Below, in pieces: positions 8,624 to 17,337 of a DNA stretch of 40,394 nt. Under the pieces are notes generated by a model that was given only the letters and a program-made list of their open reading frames with translations, searched no databases and had not been told where the DNA came from. This DNA is from Planctomycetota bacterium (lineage in GTDB: Bacteria > Planctomycetota > Brocadiia > Brocadiales > Brocadiaceae): NCBI GenBank assembly GCA_016873165.1, contig VGXV01000031.1, positions 1-40,394 of the forward strand, in the 5' to 3' direction. Numbering within the stretch: the stretch's first letter is position 1; each line of letters opens with the position of its first letter. Made by a program: the position numbers and the translations under genes.

Positions 8624-10617
8624 TATTTATCCTTAAACTCCATCGCTCCTCCATACAAGGCGCTTGCGCCTCCGGTAAGCTGGCTTTGGGAATCGATAAG
8701 GAAATTGGCAGAGGTGACAACCCTATCCCCTTCTTCCAATCCGTCCAATACCGGATAATAAGCGTCAGTCCTGGGGCCAAGGATAACCTCTTTTCCTATG
8801 TATTGGCCATTCCCTTTGTCTATATAGACAATCTTTCGTATGCCGGTATCTAATACCGCTGTGGCTGGAATGGCAAGAACCTGTGTGATTTTTTCCAGAT
8901 GCATGCCGCACTTCGGACAATCACCCGGTTTGTCAGAAATAACCTCAGAATGCATTGGGCACGTATATACTTCGCGTTTTTTTAACTCAGTTTTTTTATC
9001 AGGAATACCGGATATTTTCAGTTTTTCCCATCTCCCCAGGTGTCTTTTACAGTCAGGACATTCACCAGGTCTATCTGAAGTCATGCATGCCATAGGACAC
9101 ATATACGTGTATTTTTGAACCTCCTCTCCCGAAGGCAAGCGCACTGTTTCTCTCTTCATTACCATAGAGCCGCACATAGCGCATTCCTGCGGAGATATCG
9201 CAGGATTCCATTCTTTTCCGCAAATACACGTTAATTTCTCCCCCGAATCCGAAACAACTTTTTCCCTCTCCACAAGCTTCATGCCACACACAGGGCAATC
9301 CCCCGGCGTATCGGAAACATAACAATTCATGGGACACACATATTCATATTCTCTTTCGACTTGTGTATGAGGAGCAACCGGCGGCAAAACACCCACCACT
9401 CCTTTCCGAATAATCTCTTTACCGTTTTTTTCTTTTCCGGCTTGAGAAATGTTTATAAACTCTTTGTTATCTTCCGGGCAAATCCCCGGCCTGCTTGATT
9501 TTATTTCGGGATGATCAGGGCAGAGATAATCAAGCCCGCTTGTGTATCTCTTATCTTCCTGCCCCATTTCTTCAACAGGAATGCGTAATTTTGCATTTAC
9601 ATACATGGAAGGTTTCAGTTTGAAATCCATATTCGGGATATCACACCGTATTCTTACCGACCGTGTTGCCTCATCTAAATACGGCTCTATAAATGATATT
9701 TTTCCGATAAATACCTCGCCCGGATATGCCGGTGTTGTAATCTCCACTTCCTGTCCGATTTTTATCCAGGACATTTCATATTCATAAATATTCGCCTGCA
9801 TCCAAACGTTTGACAGGTCCGCTATCGTATAAACAGCGTCACCTTCTTTAACATACTGCCCCTCCAGCACCGCTTTATCAATGACTATTCCGCTCATCGG
9901 GGAGTAGATAATCATATGCTGTTGTATAGTTTTATTTTTCCTCAGTTCTTCTATTTGTTTTCCGGTAATACCCCACCACAACAACCGTTTTTCAGTAACA
10001 TTAATGAGCGATCGCGCTCCATCCACCACTTCCTGAAACGGGCTCTGCTGAACCTTCTCATACGTCTCCAATGCAAGCAGGTACTCCCTTTGAGTAGATA
10101 CCAATTCGGGGCTATACATCCAGACCATCGATTCCCCTTTTATCACTTCCGTGCCGGTAAAATCGACAAACAGTTTATCGATCCTGCCGGGAACCCTGGC
10201 GGAAATAACCGCTTTACGGCGTTCATCGTATTCAATCAACCCAACCGTATAAATATCTTTTGACAGCGACCGGTAATCAACCACATCCGTTTTAACCTGT
10301 GCCAGTTTACGGGCACGTTCATTCAATTCCACGGAGGATAATGTTCCTTCCTCCCCTGCACCTGCGCCTTTCTCGTATACAGGAATCAGATCCATGGCAC
10401 AAATAGGACATTTTCCCGGTTTATCCATACGGACAGAAGGATGCATACCGCACGTCCAGTAGAGTATTTTCTTTTCATTTGTTTCATTGGCATTTGCAGA
10501 TGAAAAAAAATATCCGCCTTCATAATTCAGCAGATGCATACCGAAAAGGATAGAAAAGATAACGGGAACTGTTATTCGAGAATATCTTTTATAAAGAAAT
10601 TTTTGTTTAAAAAACAT
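8623..10617 (-). CDS. cusB: CusB-like membrane fusion protein with six metal-binding modules
   Basis: This is the periplasmic adaptor of an HME-RND pump. A frame beginning at a GTG (10665) is open, but the ATG at 10617 has a GAAAGG site 10 nt upstream and opens directly into the membrane anchor, so it is preferred. In numbering from the GTG, a heavy-metal-binding domain (YWTCGMHPSVRMDKPGKCPI) lies at 69-97. The barrel-sandwich and helical hairpin span about 135-365 (YSPMSGIVIDKAVLEGQYVK). Five more YxCP...PGxCPxCGM-type modules lie at about 380-404, 442-466, 479-503, 521-545 and 567-592. The membrane-proximal domain (GLEEGDRVVTSANFLIDSQS) ends the protein. Normal CusB/CzcB proteins have none or one such module, so the insertion is unusual. 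Operon partners are the P-type ATPase upstream and the CusA-like pump downstream. Confidence 0.9.
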   Translation of the reverse strand: MFFKQKFLYKRYSRITVPVIFSILFGMHLLNYEGGYFFSSANANETNEKKILYWTCGMHPSVRMDKPGKCPICAMDLIPVYEKGAGAGEEGTLSSVELNERARKLAQVKTDVVDYRSLSKDIYTVGLIEYDERRKAVISARVPGRIDKLFVDFTGTEVIKGESMVWMYSPELVSTQREYLLALETYEKVQQSPFQEVVDGARSLINVTEKRLLWWGITGKQIEELRKNKTIQQHMIIYSPMSGIVIDKAVLEGQYVKEGDAVYTIADLSNVWMQANIYEYEMSWIKIGQEVEITTPAYPGEVFIGKISFIEPYLDEATRSVRIRCDIPNMDFKLKPSMYVNAKLRIPVEEMGQEDKRYTSGLDYLCPDHPEIKSSRPGICPEDNKEFINISQAGKEKNGKEIIRKGVVGVLPPVAPHTQVEREYEYVCPMNCYVSDTPGDCPVCGMKLVEREKVVSDSGEKLTCICGKEWNPAISPQECAMCGSMVMKRETVRLPSGEEVQKYTYMCPMACMTSDRPGECPDCKRHLGRWEKLKISGIPDKKTELKKREVYTCPMHSEVISDKPGDCPKCGMHLEKITQVLAIPATAVLDTGIRKIVYIDKGNGQYIGKEVILGPRTDAYYPVLDGLEEGDRVVTSANFLIDSQSQLTGGASALYGGAMEFKDK

Positions 10618-10707
10618 AATAAGCACGCCTTTCAGATCATAATGAATGATGTATATTGGGAACACCCTGCTTCATTAAGCATTCTCAAATTTATTCCGAA
10701 TTAATGA

Positions 10708-13485
10708 TTACGCGGATTCAGATATTTTGGCTTCTAAATTTCTCCTGAAATATTTTTCTATCTCAACTGCTATAAAGACCACAGACGACATTGCAAGGGC
10801 AAATGCCAGCTCACCGAAGGTAAGAGCCTCCGTCTTGAATATCGGCTGCAGGAAGGGGACGTATATGGTCGCCATTTGCAGGACAAAGGTCAAAATAACC
10901 GCCCCGATCAATGGCTTATTTGAGAATATTCCCAGACTGAAAAGCGATTCTTTCTCGGAGCGGATTGCAAGGACATTCCCCATCTGCGAGAGGCAGAGCA
11001 CCGTGAATGCCATTGTCTGCCAGTGCGAATGGCCTGTTGTTATCGCCCATGCCTGGGTAAACAGAGTAACCCCTCCCATCAGGAGGCCGACCCAGATGAT
11101 CGATATGCCAAGTCCATGGGCAAAGATACTTTCCTGTGGATGCCTCGGAGGTCTCTTCATAATGCCCTTCCCTGCGTCTTCTGCTGCAAGGGCAAGTCCC
11201 GGAAGACCGTCGGTCACAAGATTGATCCAGAGGATATGGATGGGCAGGAGCGGTATGGGCAATCCCAGAAACGGCGCGAGAAATATTGACCATATTTCAC
11301 CTGCGTTGCTTGTCATGGTATATTTTATGAAATTCCTTATATTGTCGAATATCCTTCGTCCCTCTTTCACTGCCTTTACTATCGTGGCAAAGTTGTCGTC
11401 AAGGAGTATCATGTGGGCTGCCTCTTTTGAGACGTCAGTGCCGGTAATACCCATGGCAACCCCTATGTCCGCCCTCTTTAGCGCCGGCGCATCGTTTACG
11501 CCGTCTCCGGTCATAGCAACAAATTGCCCCTTGTCCTGAAGCGCCTTCACAATCTTCAACTTTTGTTCAGGGGCAACCCTGGCGTACACACGTATATCTT
11601 CTACTTTTCTCTCGAATTCATCCATGGGAAGCCTTTCGAGATGTGTTCCGGTGATGACTTCCCCATCATCGTCTATTATTCCAATCCGCCTGGCTACGGT
11701 TCTCGCGGTAATAGGATGGTCTCCGGTTATCATAACTGTCTTTATCCCGGCAGATTCACACAGGGACACCGACTCTTTTGCCTCCTCCCTTGGCGGGTCC
11801 ATGATGCCTGCCAGTCCCAGAAAGGTAAGGCCAGCCTCCACTTCCTCTGGAATCATTTTTTCCGGAACCGTGTCCCACTTTCTTATCCCAATGGCGAGAA
11901 CCCTCAAGCCTCCGGCAGCCATCCGCTCACTTTCTCTTATGAGCTTCTCTCTGTTTAACTCTCTTATGCCGGATGAGGTAAGGATGCCTGTGCTTCTGTC
12001 AAGGATTACCTCTACCCCGCCTTTTGTAAACGATACGAATCCCGGATTACTCCCCTTTTCTAAAAAGGGGGAAGACGATATTTCTCTCAAAGGAGGGAGA
12101 GGGAAAGAAATTGAAATTTTGTGGAATGTAGTCATCATTTTTCTGTCAGAATCAAAGGGAATTTCAGCAACCCTCGGATGGCTATCTTCCCAGCTTTTTT
12201 TATCAAATCCAGTATTTTCCGCAGCGACTAATAGCGCCGTCTCGGTCGGATCGCCGATCAGGTTCCCATTAGCATCCTTTGCGGCATCATTGTTTAATGC
12301 CATAGCCATCATAAGGAGGTGAATGGGTAAATCGGCGGTTGTTGCGGCATCAGAAAGCTTTAGCCGGAGTTCTTGTCCATCATCTGTCATCCCTGCAGCG
12401 GGCGCTGTTGCCCCCTTCACCATTTCTCTCAGGGAGAGGGCAGGAACGATGGTTTCATCAATATATATCTCCTCAACCGTCATCTTATTCAGGGTTAGGG
12501 TGCCTGTCTTGTCGGTACAAATGTATGTCACAGAACCGAGAGTTTCCACCGCCGGAAGCTTCCTGATAAGGGCATTCTGCCTGACCATCTTCCTGGCGCC
12601 CAGCGCCAGGGATATTGTTACTACTGCAGGAAGGGCCTCCGGTATGGCTGCAACAGCCAAAGAGATGGCTGTAAGCAGCATCAGGACCGGCGATTCTCCC
12701 CTCACGAATCCCACAACAAAGAAGATGACGCACATAGCAATGACAGCAATGGCAAGTCTCTGTCCGAATCTGGCAAGCCTTTTCTGCAAGGGTGTCTTTA
12801 TCTCGCCCTCATTCTGCAGCATTGCGGCAATGCGGCCCAGTTCCGTTTCCATCCCTGTGTCCACAACAACACCTTTACCGCGACCATAGCTTACCAATGT
12901 TCCCTTATAGGCCATGTTCCGCCTGTCCCCAAGGGGTATCATTTCTTCATGGAACTGAGTTGTCAGTTTTTCCACAGGAACAGACTCCCCGGTAAGCGCC
13001 GCCTCTTCCACCTTCAACTGGGACGATTCAAGTATCCGTAAGTCGGCAGGAACAATCCTTCCAGCCTCAAGAAGCACAATATCCCCGGGAACCAGTTCAG
13101 AGGCAGGGAGGGTTGTATGTTGCCCATCCCTTAGCACAACGGCAGACGGCGCTGCCATCATCTTCAGGGACTCCATCGCCTTTTCAGCCCTGTATTCCTG
13201 GATAAACCCTATTATGGCATTCAAGATGACTATTACGACAATGGCAACGGTATCAGCCACCTCCCCCATTACGCCGGCAATAACTGCGGCTGCCATGAGG
13301 ATGATAATCATAAAGTCCTTGAACTGGTCAAGGAACTTCCCTAAAAGGGTTTTCTTCTTCCCTTCTTTCAGTTCATTAGGGCCATATTCTTCGAGACGCC
13401 TCCTTGCCTCTTCGGATGAAAGACCCTGAAGGGACGTTCTCAAATCTTCAACAATTTCATTTGATCCTTTTTGATGCCAGCGCAT
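10708..13485 (-). CDS. P2-type cation-transporting ATPase (PacL/Ca2+-ATPase-like)
   Basis: This 925-residue P-type ATPase has the full domain order. The N-terminal cation-ATPase domain contains LEEYGPNEL. The actuator motif TGES is at 165-168, the M4 ion-site motif PEALP at 282-286, and the phosphorylated Asp325 lies in DKTGTLT. The nucleotide domain carries GDPTETALL, the hinge is TGDGVNDAPALKRADIGVAMG-like, and six C-terminal helices follow. The PE-x-LP motif places it with P2 Ca2+/Mn2+/Na+-type pumps rather than P1B heavy-metal pumps, and no N-terminal CxxC metal domain is present. The ribosome binding site AGGAGG is 5 nt before the ATG. It lies between the radical SAM gene and the adaptor, all on the minus strand. 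The exported ion is not determined by the sequence. Confidence 0.92.
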   Translation of the reverse strand: MRWHQKGSNEIVEDLRTSLQGLSSEEARRRLEEYGPNELKEGKKKTLLGKFLDQFKDFMIIILMAAAVIAGVMGEVADTVAIVVIVILNAIIGFIQEYRAEKAMESLKMMAAPSAVVLRDGQHTTLPASELVPGDIVLLEAGRIVPADLRILESSQLKVEEAALTGESVPVEKLTTQFHEEMIPLGDRRNMAYKGTLVSYGRGKGVVVDTGMETELGRIAAMLQNEGEIKTPLQKRLARFGQRLAIAVIAMCVIFFVVGFVRGESPVLMLLTAISLAVAAIPEALPAVVTISLALGARKMVRQNALIRKLPAVETLGSVTYICTDKTGTLTLNKMTVEEIYIDETIVPALSLREMVKGATAPAAGMTDDGQELRLKLSDAATTADLPIHLLMMAMALNNDAAKDANGNLIGDPTETALLVAAENTGFDKKSWEDSHPRVAEIPFDSDRKMMTTFHKISISFPLPPLREISSSPFLEKGSNPGFVSFTKGGVEVILDRSTGILTSSGIRELNREKLIRESERMAAGGLRVLAIGIRKWDTVPEKMIPEEVEAGLTFLGLAGIMDPPREEAKESVSLCESAGIKTVMITGDHPITARTVARRIGIIDDDGEVITGTHLERLPMDEFERKVEDIRVYARVAPEQKLKIVKALQDKGQFVAMTGDGVNDAPALKRADIGVAMGITGTDVSKEAAHMILLDDNFATIVKAVKEGRRIFDNIRNFIKYTMTSNAGEIWSIFLAPFLGLPIPLLPIHILWINLVTDGLPGLALAAEDAGKGIMKRPPRHPQESIFAHGLGISIIWVGLLMGGVTLFTQAWAITTGHSHWQTMAFTVLCLSQMGNVLAIRSEKESLFSLGIFSNKPLIGAVILTFVLQMATIYVPFLQPIFKTEALTFGELAFALAMSSVVFIAVEIEKYFRRNLEAKISESA

Positions 13486-13667
13486 GAGCGCCTCCTGTTA
13501 TACTAAAAAATAGACGCGGATTAACATCGATTTCCCGTCTGTGAAGCCAAATGAAGTATCAAAACTCTTTATCACCTCATCGGCCTGCATTGTATGCCAC
13601 TGTAATTCGTTCATTATTTACACTCTCAGATTATCTTATGCCTTATACTGCATTTAATGGTGTCCTT

Positions 13668-13689
13668 GAGACGCATGCAATGGCGTCTC
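13668..13689. repeat. GAGACGC hairpin repeat, copy 2
   Basis: GAGACGC and GCGTCTC arms around ATGCAATG, followed by TACA, match the repeat at 3799-3820 apart from the loop. It lies in the 221-bp gap between the ATPase and radical SAM genes, which shows no other feature. Confidence 0.6.
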
Positions 13690-13706
13690 TACAAATATTT
13701 CGTGTC

Positions 13707-14750
13707 TTATACAGTTATTTTTAATCTTTCCCTGTAATTCATACAGGGATGGTTTTCAGTTGTTTCGCACAGATGCCCGCCTTCCACGTTGTCATTATAT
13801 AATCTTTGTATGCATACTTCGAGAGGCATCTCTGACACATTATATTTATGAGATGGCAGCAATATACACGATTCTACATACCCCTCCGGAGTAATATGAA
13901 TAAATTCGCTTCCCGCTTTCCCGCTGCAATCCATGAGGCGACCATCGTTCGGGAAATGAAGCACGTAAGCATTTGTTCTTTCTTTCAGATTTAAAAACCA
14001 TTGCCTGAATAATGTCCTCTGTGCTGTTGATAGCGTTAATCCCGAATCGGGTAATCTGCCAGCCGGTATATATTCTATAAAGAATCCTAACCGGCTACCA
14101 TAAGGGTATTTTCCCAAAAATGCATCTTCCACTTGAAGCAATTCAACATTTTCTGATGTAACTGTAATAGAAAATCCATAGAGTATTCTGTTATTTTTCA
14201 GATTCGCAAAGGCATTCATGACATTATGGTAGACGCCGGCACCCCGCCGTTTATCAGTTTCTTTCAAATCTCCTTCCAAACTGACTACCGGAATTATATG
14301 AGGCAATCCAGACAACTTTTTTGCGACACTCCCGGAAATCATAGTCCCATTCGTTATCAGAATAAAAAAACTATCCTTATGACAGCTTAAAATCTCCAGG
14401 AGATTCGGATATAACATAGGCTCTCCGCCCGTAAGCATAAAAACAAAACTCCCCAACGACTCAGCTTGTACAAGAATATTTCTCAATATATTTTCCGGTA
14501 ATTTCTTTTTTTCTCCATAGACCCTGGAATAACAATGATCACAGACAAGATTGCAATCGGAAAGAAGACTTATAACAATAATATGAGGAATGGGGCAACC
14601 GCTATCACCCTTCAGTTTATATTTCTTCTTTATTTTTTTATAAAAATTCCATAACACAAACAGATATCCGGGAGAAGTAATTATCCAGGGCAAAAAAGCC
14701 TTCCTGAAAATGCGACGAATATATTCATTATTACTGGTAGATAGAGACAT
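13707..14750 (-). CDS. radical SAM protein with C-terminal cysteine cluster
   Basis: This 347-residue protein carries the radical SAM cluster motif CxxxCxxC at Cys66, Cys70 and Cys73 (CNLVCDHCYSR) and the SAM-contacting GGEP motif at 108-111. The TIM-barrel core follows. Near the C-terminus, cysteines in LMDCSGKAG, YVESCILLP, HLCETT and HPCMNY could bind an auxiliary SPASM/Twitch-type Fe-S cluster. The N-terminal 45 residues are hydrophobic and basic (PWIITSPGYLFVLWNFYKKI), suggesting membrane association. The substrate is unknown. Peptide- or cofactor-maturing relatives usually have a small substrate peptide next door; none was identified, unless it is the small lipoprotein at 15032-15175. 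Confidence 0.82.
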   Translation of the reverse strand: MSLSTSNNEYIRRIFRKAFLPWIITSPGYLFVLWNFYKKIKKKYKLKGDSGCPIPHIIVISLLSDCNLVCDHCYSRVYGEKKKLPENILRNILVQAESLGSFVFMLTGGEPMLYPNLLEILSCHKDSFFILITNGTMISGSVAKKLSGLPHIIPVVSLEGDLKETDKRRGAGVYHNVMNAFANLKNNRILYGFSITVTSENVELLQVEDAFLGKYPYGSRLGFFIEYIPAGRLPDSGLTLSTAQRTLFRQWFLNLKERTNAYVLHFPNDGRLMDCSGKAGSEFIHITPEGYVESCILLPSHKYNVSEMPLEVCIQRLYNDNVEGGHLCETTENHPCMNYRERLKITV

Positions 14751-14846
14751 TATATTATTTATTCAAGCGATAATGGTGATTACAGGAATAACAAAATTCC
14801 TGCTTGTCGGTAGAAACAATATAAAAATGAGGTTCATGTTGCAAAC

Positions 14847-14989
14847 CAATGTCATTAAGTTAAGCAACCCTGACAAAAGTAGGGTGGATTAAGCGACAGC
14901 GAATCCACCTTTCCTGTGCATATTATTGGTGGATTCGGCGTAAAAAACAACGCCTTAATCCACTCTACCTTCTTAACTTAATGACATTG
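14847..14989. mobile_element. 143-bp MITE-like element with 10-bp target duplication
   Basis: Terminal inverted repeats of 18 nt (CAATGTCATTAAGTTAAG at 14847-14864, complement at 14972-14989) enclose a second inverted repeat (GGTGGATTAAG / CTTAATCCAC type). The ten bases TGTTGCAAAC occur immediately on both sides (14837-14846 and 14990-14999), as expected of a target-site duplication. There is no coding capacity, so it would need a transposase supplied elsewhere. The restored target would be a palindrome, GTTCATG-TTGCAAA-CATGAAC. Confidence 0.8.
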
Positions 14990-15031
14990 TGTTGCAAACA
15001 TGAACTGGCAGAAGATATTCCCAATTATCTA

Positions 15032-15175
15032 TCAATGTCCGCATCCTCCCCCATGACTATGTTCTTGTGTTTTGTTTGCTGAATCTTTTTTAGAGGACGA
15101 TGAGCAACCAATAAAGGTGCCGCTTAACACTACAATAATGATAAAGACCAAAACTTTGCTTATATTACGGTTCAC
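15032..15175 (-). CDS. small His/Gly-rich lipoprotein
   Basis: This 47-residue protein starts at GTG 15175, which has an AAAGGAG ribosome binding site 5 nt upstream. A longer frame from 15229 lacks such a site. After the N-terminal VNRNISK comes a hydrophobic stretch ending in a lipobox-like GTFIGC, so the mature protein would be a lipid-anchored peptide of about 24 residues. It finishes with HSHGGGCGH, a likely metal-binding tail. It lies just downstream of the beta-propeller gene, in the same direction, among metal-handling genes. No named family was recognised. A metal-buffering role is inferred from composition only. Confidence 0.65.
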   Translation of the reverse strand: MNRNISKVLVFIIIVVLSGTFIGCSSSSKKDSANKTQEHSHGGGCGH

Positions 15176-15258
15176 AGTAACTCCTTTCAACAATAATTTC
15201 ACAGAAACAATGTTTAATGGCAGTGCCATCAGTACGGTAAATTCAAATGATTAATGAA

Positions 15259-16581
15259 CTATGAATTCTGATTCTTTCCAAATCTGGTAGATATGCCATT
15301 CGGGAATTCACCTACCTTTATGGTATGAATAACCTTAAACCCCCCTGATTCGGTTTTGGCAATGACTGCCACCTTACCGGGAATTTCATTTGAAAGTGTA
15401 ACAAATGCAAATTCACCGCCAGGCGTATAACTCACCCCATGTGGCCCCACACCTGCTTCCACGATACTTATTACCTCCCATGATGTACCATCGTTGTCGT
15501 AGTTATCGTCAATTTCCACGACAAAACATGCATCCGGTTCATCGTCATTTGGTTCCATTGGCATCGCATCGTGAAGCGCGCCGAATAATGCCTCGACAAG
15601 GTCAAGGGCGGTGTCTTTATTGTCGTTAATCCAGTCAATCCAGTCCGCATTGCTGAAAACCGGATCAGGCACAGATGATGCTTCATTGTCTAACAAACTC
15701 GATGTCTGGCACGGCGCAATAAAATACTTATTGGTTGGATTTGAGGGTACCTGAATAGGGGAAAGCCCCACGGCAACAGTAGTTTCAATTTGTGGATTTG
15801 CAGGATCGGAGGTATTCAGGATACATTCGTAGCCCGGTACTGCACAACTGACGAAACACCAATGGCCATCTGTGGAAAAACCCAGGGCAACAGGTGTAGT
15901 CCCGTGACCGGGTTGACTGGCATCAGAGGCATTCAAGTATAAAGTCTTAACAACCTCGTTGCTCACGGTATCGATTACTGCAACGGCGCCGCTCCAGACT
16001 AGCGGGACATAAATATATCTGCCTCCGGGGTGGACTGCAAGTCCATGTGGATTGCTGTCAGCATCATCCCATGATTTTCCCAATTCATCTTTTATAATCT
16101 TAACCACGTCATCAAGCCCGGTAGGCATGTTAATGGTCTCTGTCGCTTCCAGGGTATCTGCATCCACCACGAGAACATTATCTTTACCATCTGAAACATA
16201 GAGATACTTGCCATCACGGGTCAAGGCTACATGGGCAAGTTCATCGGCTTCAAGTTCATTCCTTGTTATTTCACCGCTGCCTTTTTTACCGTTGAAAGAC
16301 ACCTTTACTATTTCCATGCCTGCCGATATGTACAGAGATGTCCCATCGTATGATGTAAAACAATTATGAATATCCTCAATTCCTGGTATATTGCCGATTT
16401 TTTTCATTTTCACCGGATCAATGATATCCACAGACTCACCAAGTCCTGTATAAACATAAATGCTATTAGTCCAGCTCTTGTACAATTTTTTATCATGTTC
16501 AGCAAATGCCTCTTTTACGCCAAATGGCATTGAAATTACCGACAACAACAAAATTCCCAAAAATCCTTTTTTCACTTTCAT
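15259..16581 (-). CDS. secreted YncE/YVTN-type beta-propeller protein
   Basis: This protein of about 440 residues has a signal peptide (KKGFLGILLLSVISMPFGV ... AFA) followed by repeated propeller blades. Examples are LYVSDGKDNVLVVDADTLEA, NPHGLAVHPGGRYIYVPLVW, AVIDTVSNEVVKTL and GVSYTPGGEFAFVTLSNEIP. Each contains the YV..G....V.VID pattern of the YVTN/YncE family. The ATG at 16581 follows AGGAGG by only two bases; a GTG two codons later is spaced better, and an ATG at 16614 has no site. Such extracytoplasmic propellers act as scaffolds or bind cofactors and metals. The location downstream of the YHS gene suggests a link to metal handling. Confidence 0.82.
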   Translation of the reverse strand: MKVKKGFLGILLLSVISMPFGVKEAFAEHDKKLYKSWTNSIYVYTGLGESVDIIDPVKMKKIGNIPGIEDIHNCFTSYDGTSLYISAGMEIVKVSFNGKKGSGEITRNELEADELAHVALTRDGKYLYVSDGKDNVLVVDADTLEATETINMPTGLDDVVKIIKDELGKSWDDADSNPHGLAVHPGGRYIYVPLVWSGAVAVIDTVSNEVVKTLYLNASDASQPGHGTTPVALGFSTDGHWCFVSCAVPGYECILNTSDPANPQIETTVAVGLSPIQVPSNPTNKYFIAPCQTSSLLDNEASSVPDPVFSNADWIDWINDNKDTALDLVEALFGALHDAMPMEPNDDEPDACFVVEIDDNYDNDGTSWEVISIVEAGVGPHGVSYTPGGEFAFVTLSNEIPGKVAVIAKTESGGFKVIHTIKVGEFPNGISTRFGKNQNS

Positions 16582-16672
16582 TTCCTCCTGATATTTGTGA
16601 TGTAAATACTCCATGCTATGCTAAAATAAACGCCACAATGACAGTTTCAAAGTTATTCAAAAATAGTGTTTA

Positions 16673-17038
16673 TCAATGGCTGTGCCTCTCATCCTCATCA
16701 TGTTGATGTGTTTCTTCAGCGGCATATGAAGCCGGATTTTTTTTAAATTCCTTTTTACAGTATTCCGAGCAAAAATAGTAAACTTTACCGTTATATTCTT
16801 CAAGAGATGCCTTCTTTATATCGACAATTTCCATATCACATACAGGGTCTTTTATCGATTCGGCTTTTTCAGCCTTTGTTTCTGCCTTAGCTTGAATTGC
16901 ATATTCCCCTCCTTCATGGCTTCTATGTTCATTGCCACCGCATGCCCCGCCACATGCCCACAGAATATTAGCTGTATAGGTACTGCTTAAACCAACAACA
17001 AATGTTAACATCAAAGCCTTCGGTAAAATGCAACTCAT
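16673..17038 (-). CDS. secreted YHS-domain protein with His-rich tail
   Basis: The start at 17038 is chosen because an AAAGGAG site precedes it and a signal peptide follows at once; the frame is open to 17122. The 121-residue product has a hydrophobic N-terminus, a CGGACGG segment at about 29-35, and a YHS domain at about 64-107 (DPVCDMEI ... YYFCSEYCKKEF) with its conserved cysteines. The tail is His-rich (HQHDEDERHSH). YHS domains occur in copper/silver-handling proteins and are usually taken to bind metal through these cysteines. The gene has its own predicted promoter with a BlaI-type operator at 17279-17307. Confidence 0.82.
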   Translation of the reverse strand: MSCILPKALMLTFVVGLSSTYTANILWACGGACGGNEHRSHEGGEYAIQAKAETKAEKAESIKDPVCDMEIVDIKKASLEEYNGKVYYFCSEYCKKEFKKNPASYAAEETHQHDEDERHSH

Positions 17039-17278
17039 AGTAAACTCCTTTCTGAATTTTCCATTTGATAATATAAAAACAATACACAACCTTCTGTCAG
17101 CACATGCTTCGCCTCTTACCACTTCATCAGACGCACATCAGTGTATCTCAACAAACAATATCTACGTGTTCCAAATTATCACAATGATCAGAAAATATCT
17201 GTTTGCAATTATATCCTTTCCATCAACACCTCCCCGCGCAAATCCGCATAAAAGAAATAAAAATTGCTTTACAAATTA

Positions 17279-17307
17279 ATTTTACATAGCGTAAAAGTTA
17301 TTTGCAA
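17279..17307 (-). promoter_or_regulatory. promoter with candidate BlaI-type operator upstream of the YHS gene
   Basis: On the minus strand TTGCAA (17302-17307) and TAAAAT (17279-17284) are 17 bp apart. The spacer and -10 contain TTTAC-ATAGC-GTAAA (17281-17295 on the plus strand). The minus-strand sequence CTTTTACGCTATGTA closely matches CTTTTACATAATGTA in the blaI promoter. The rest of 17039-17337 holds nothing else that I can see. Confidence 0.6.
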
Positions 17308-17337
17308 AAATAATATATAAATATATACCGGAATGTT

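Noticed and set aside
14710-14892. 60-codon plus-strand frame
   Set aside because: It overlaps the radical SAM start and one terminal repeat of the MITE-like element, with no coding features.
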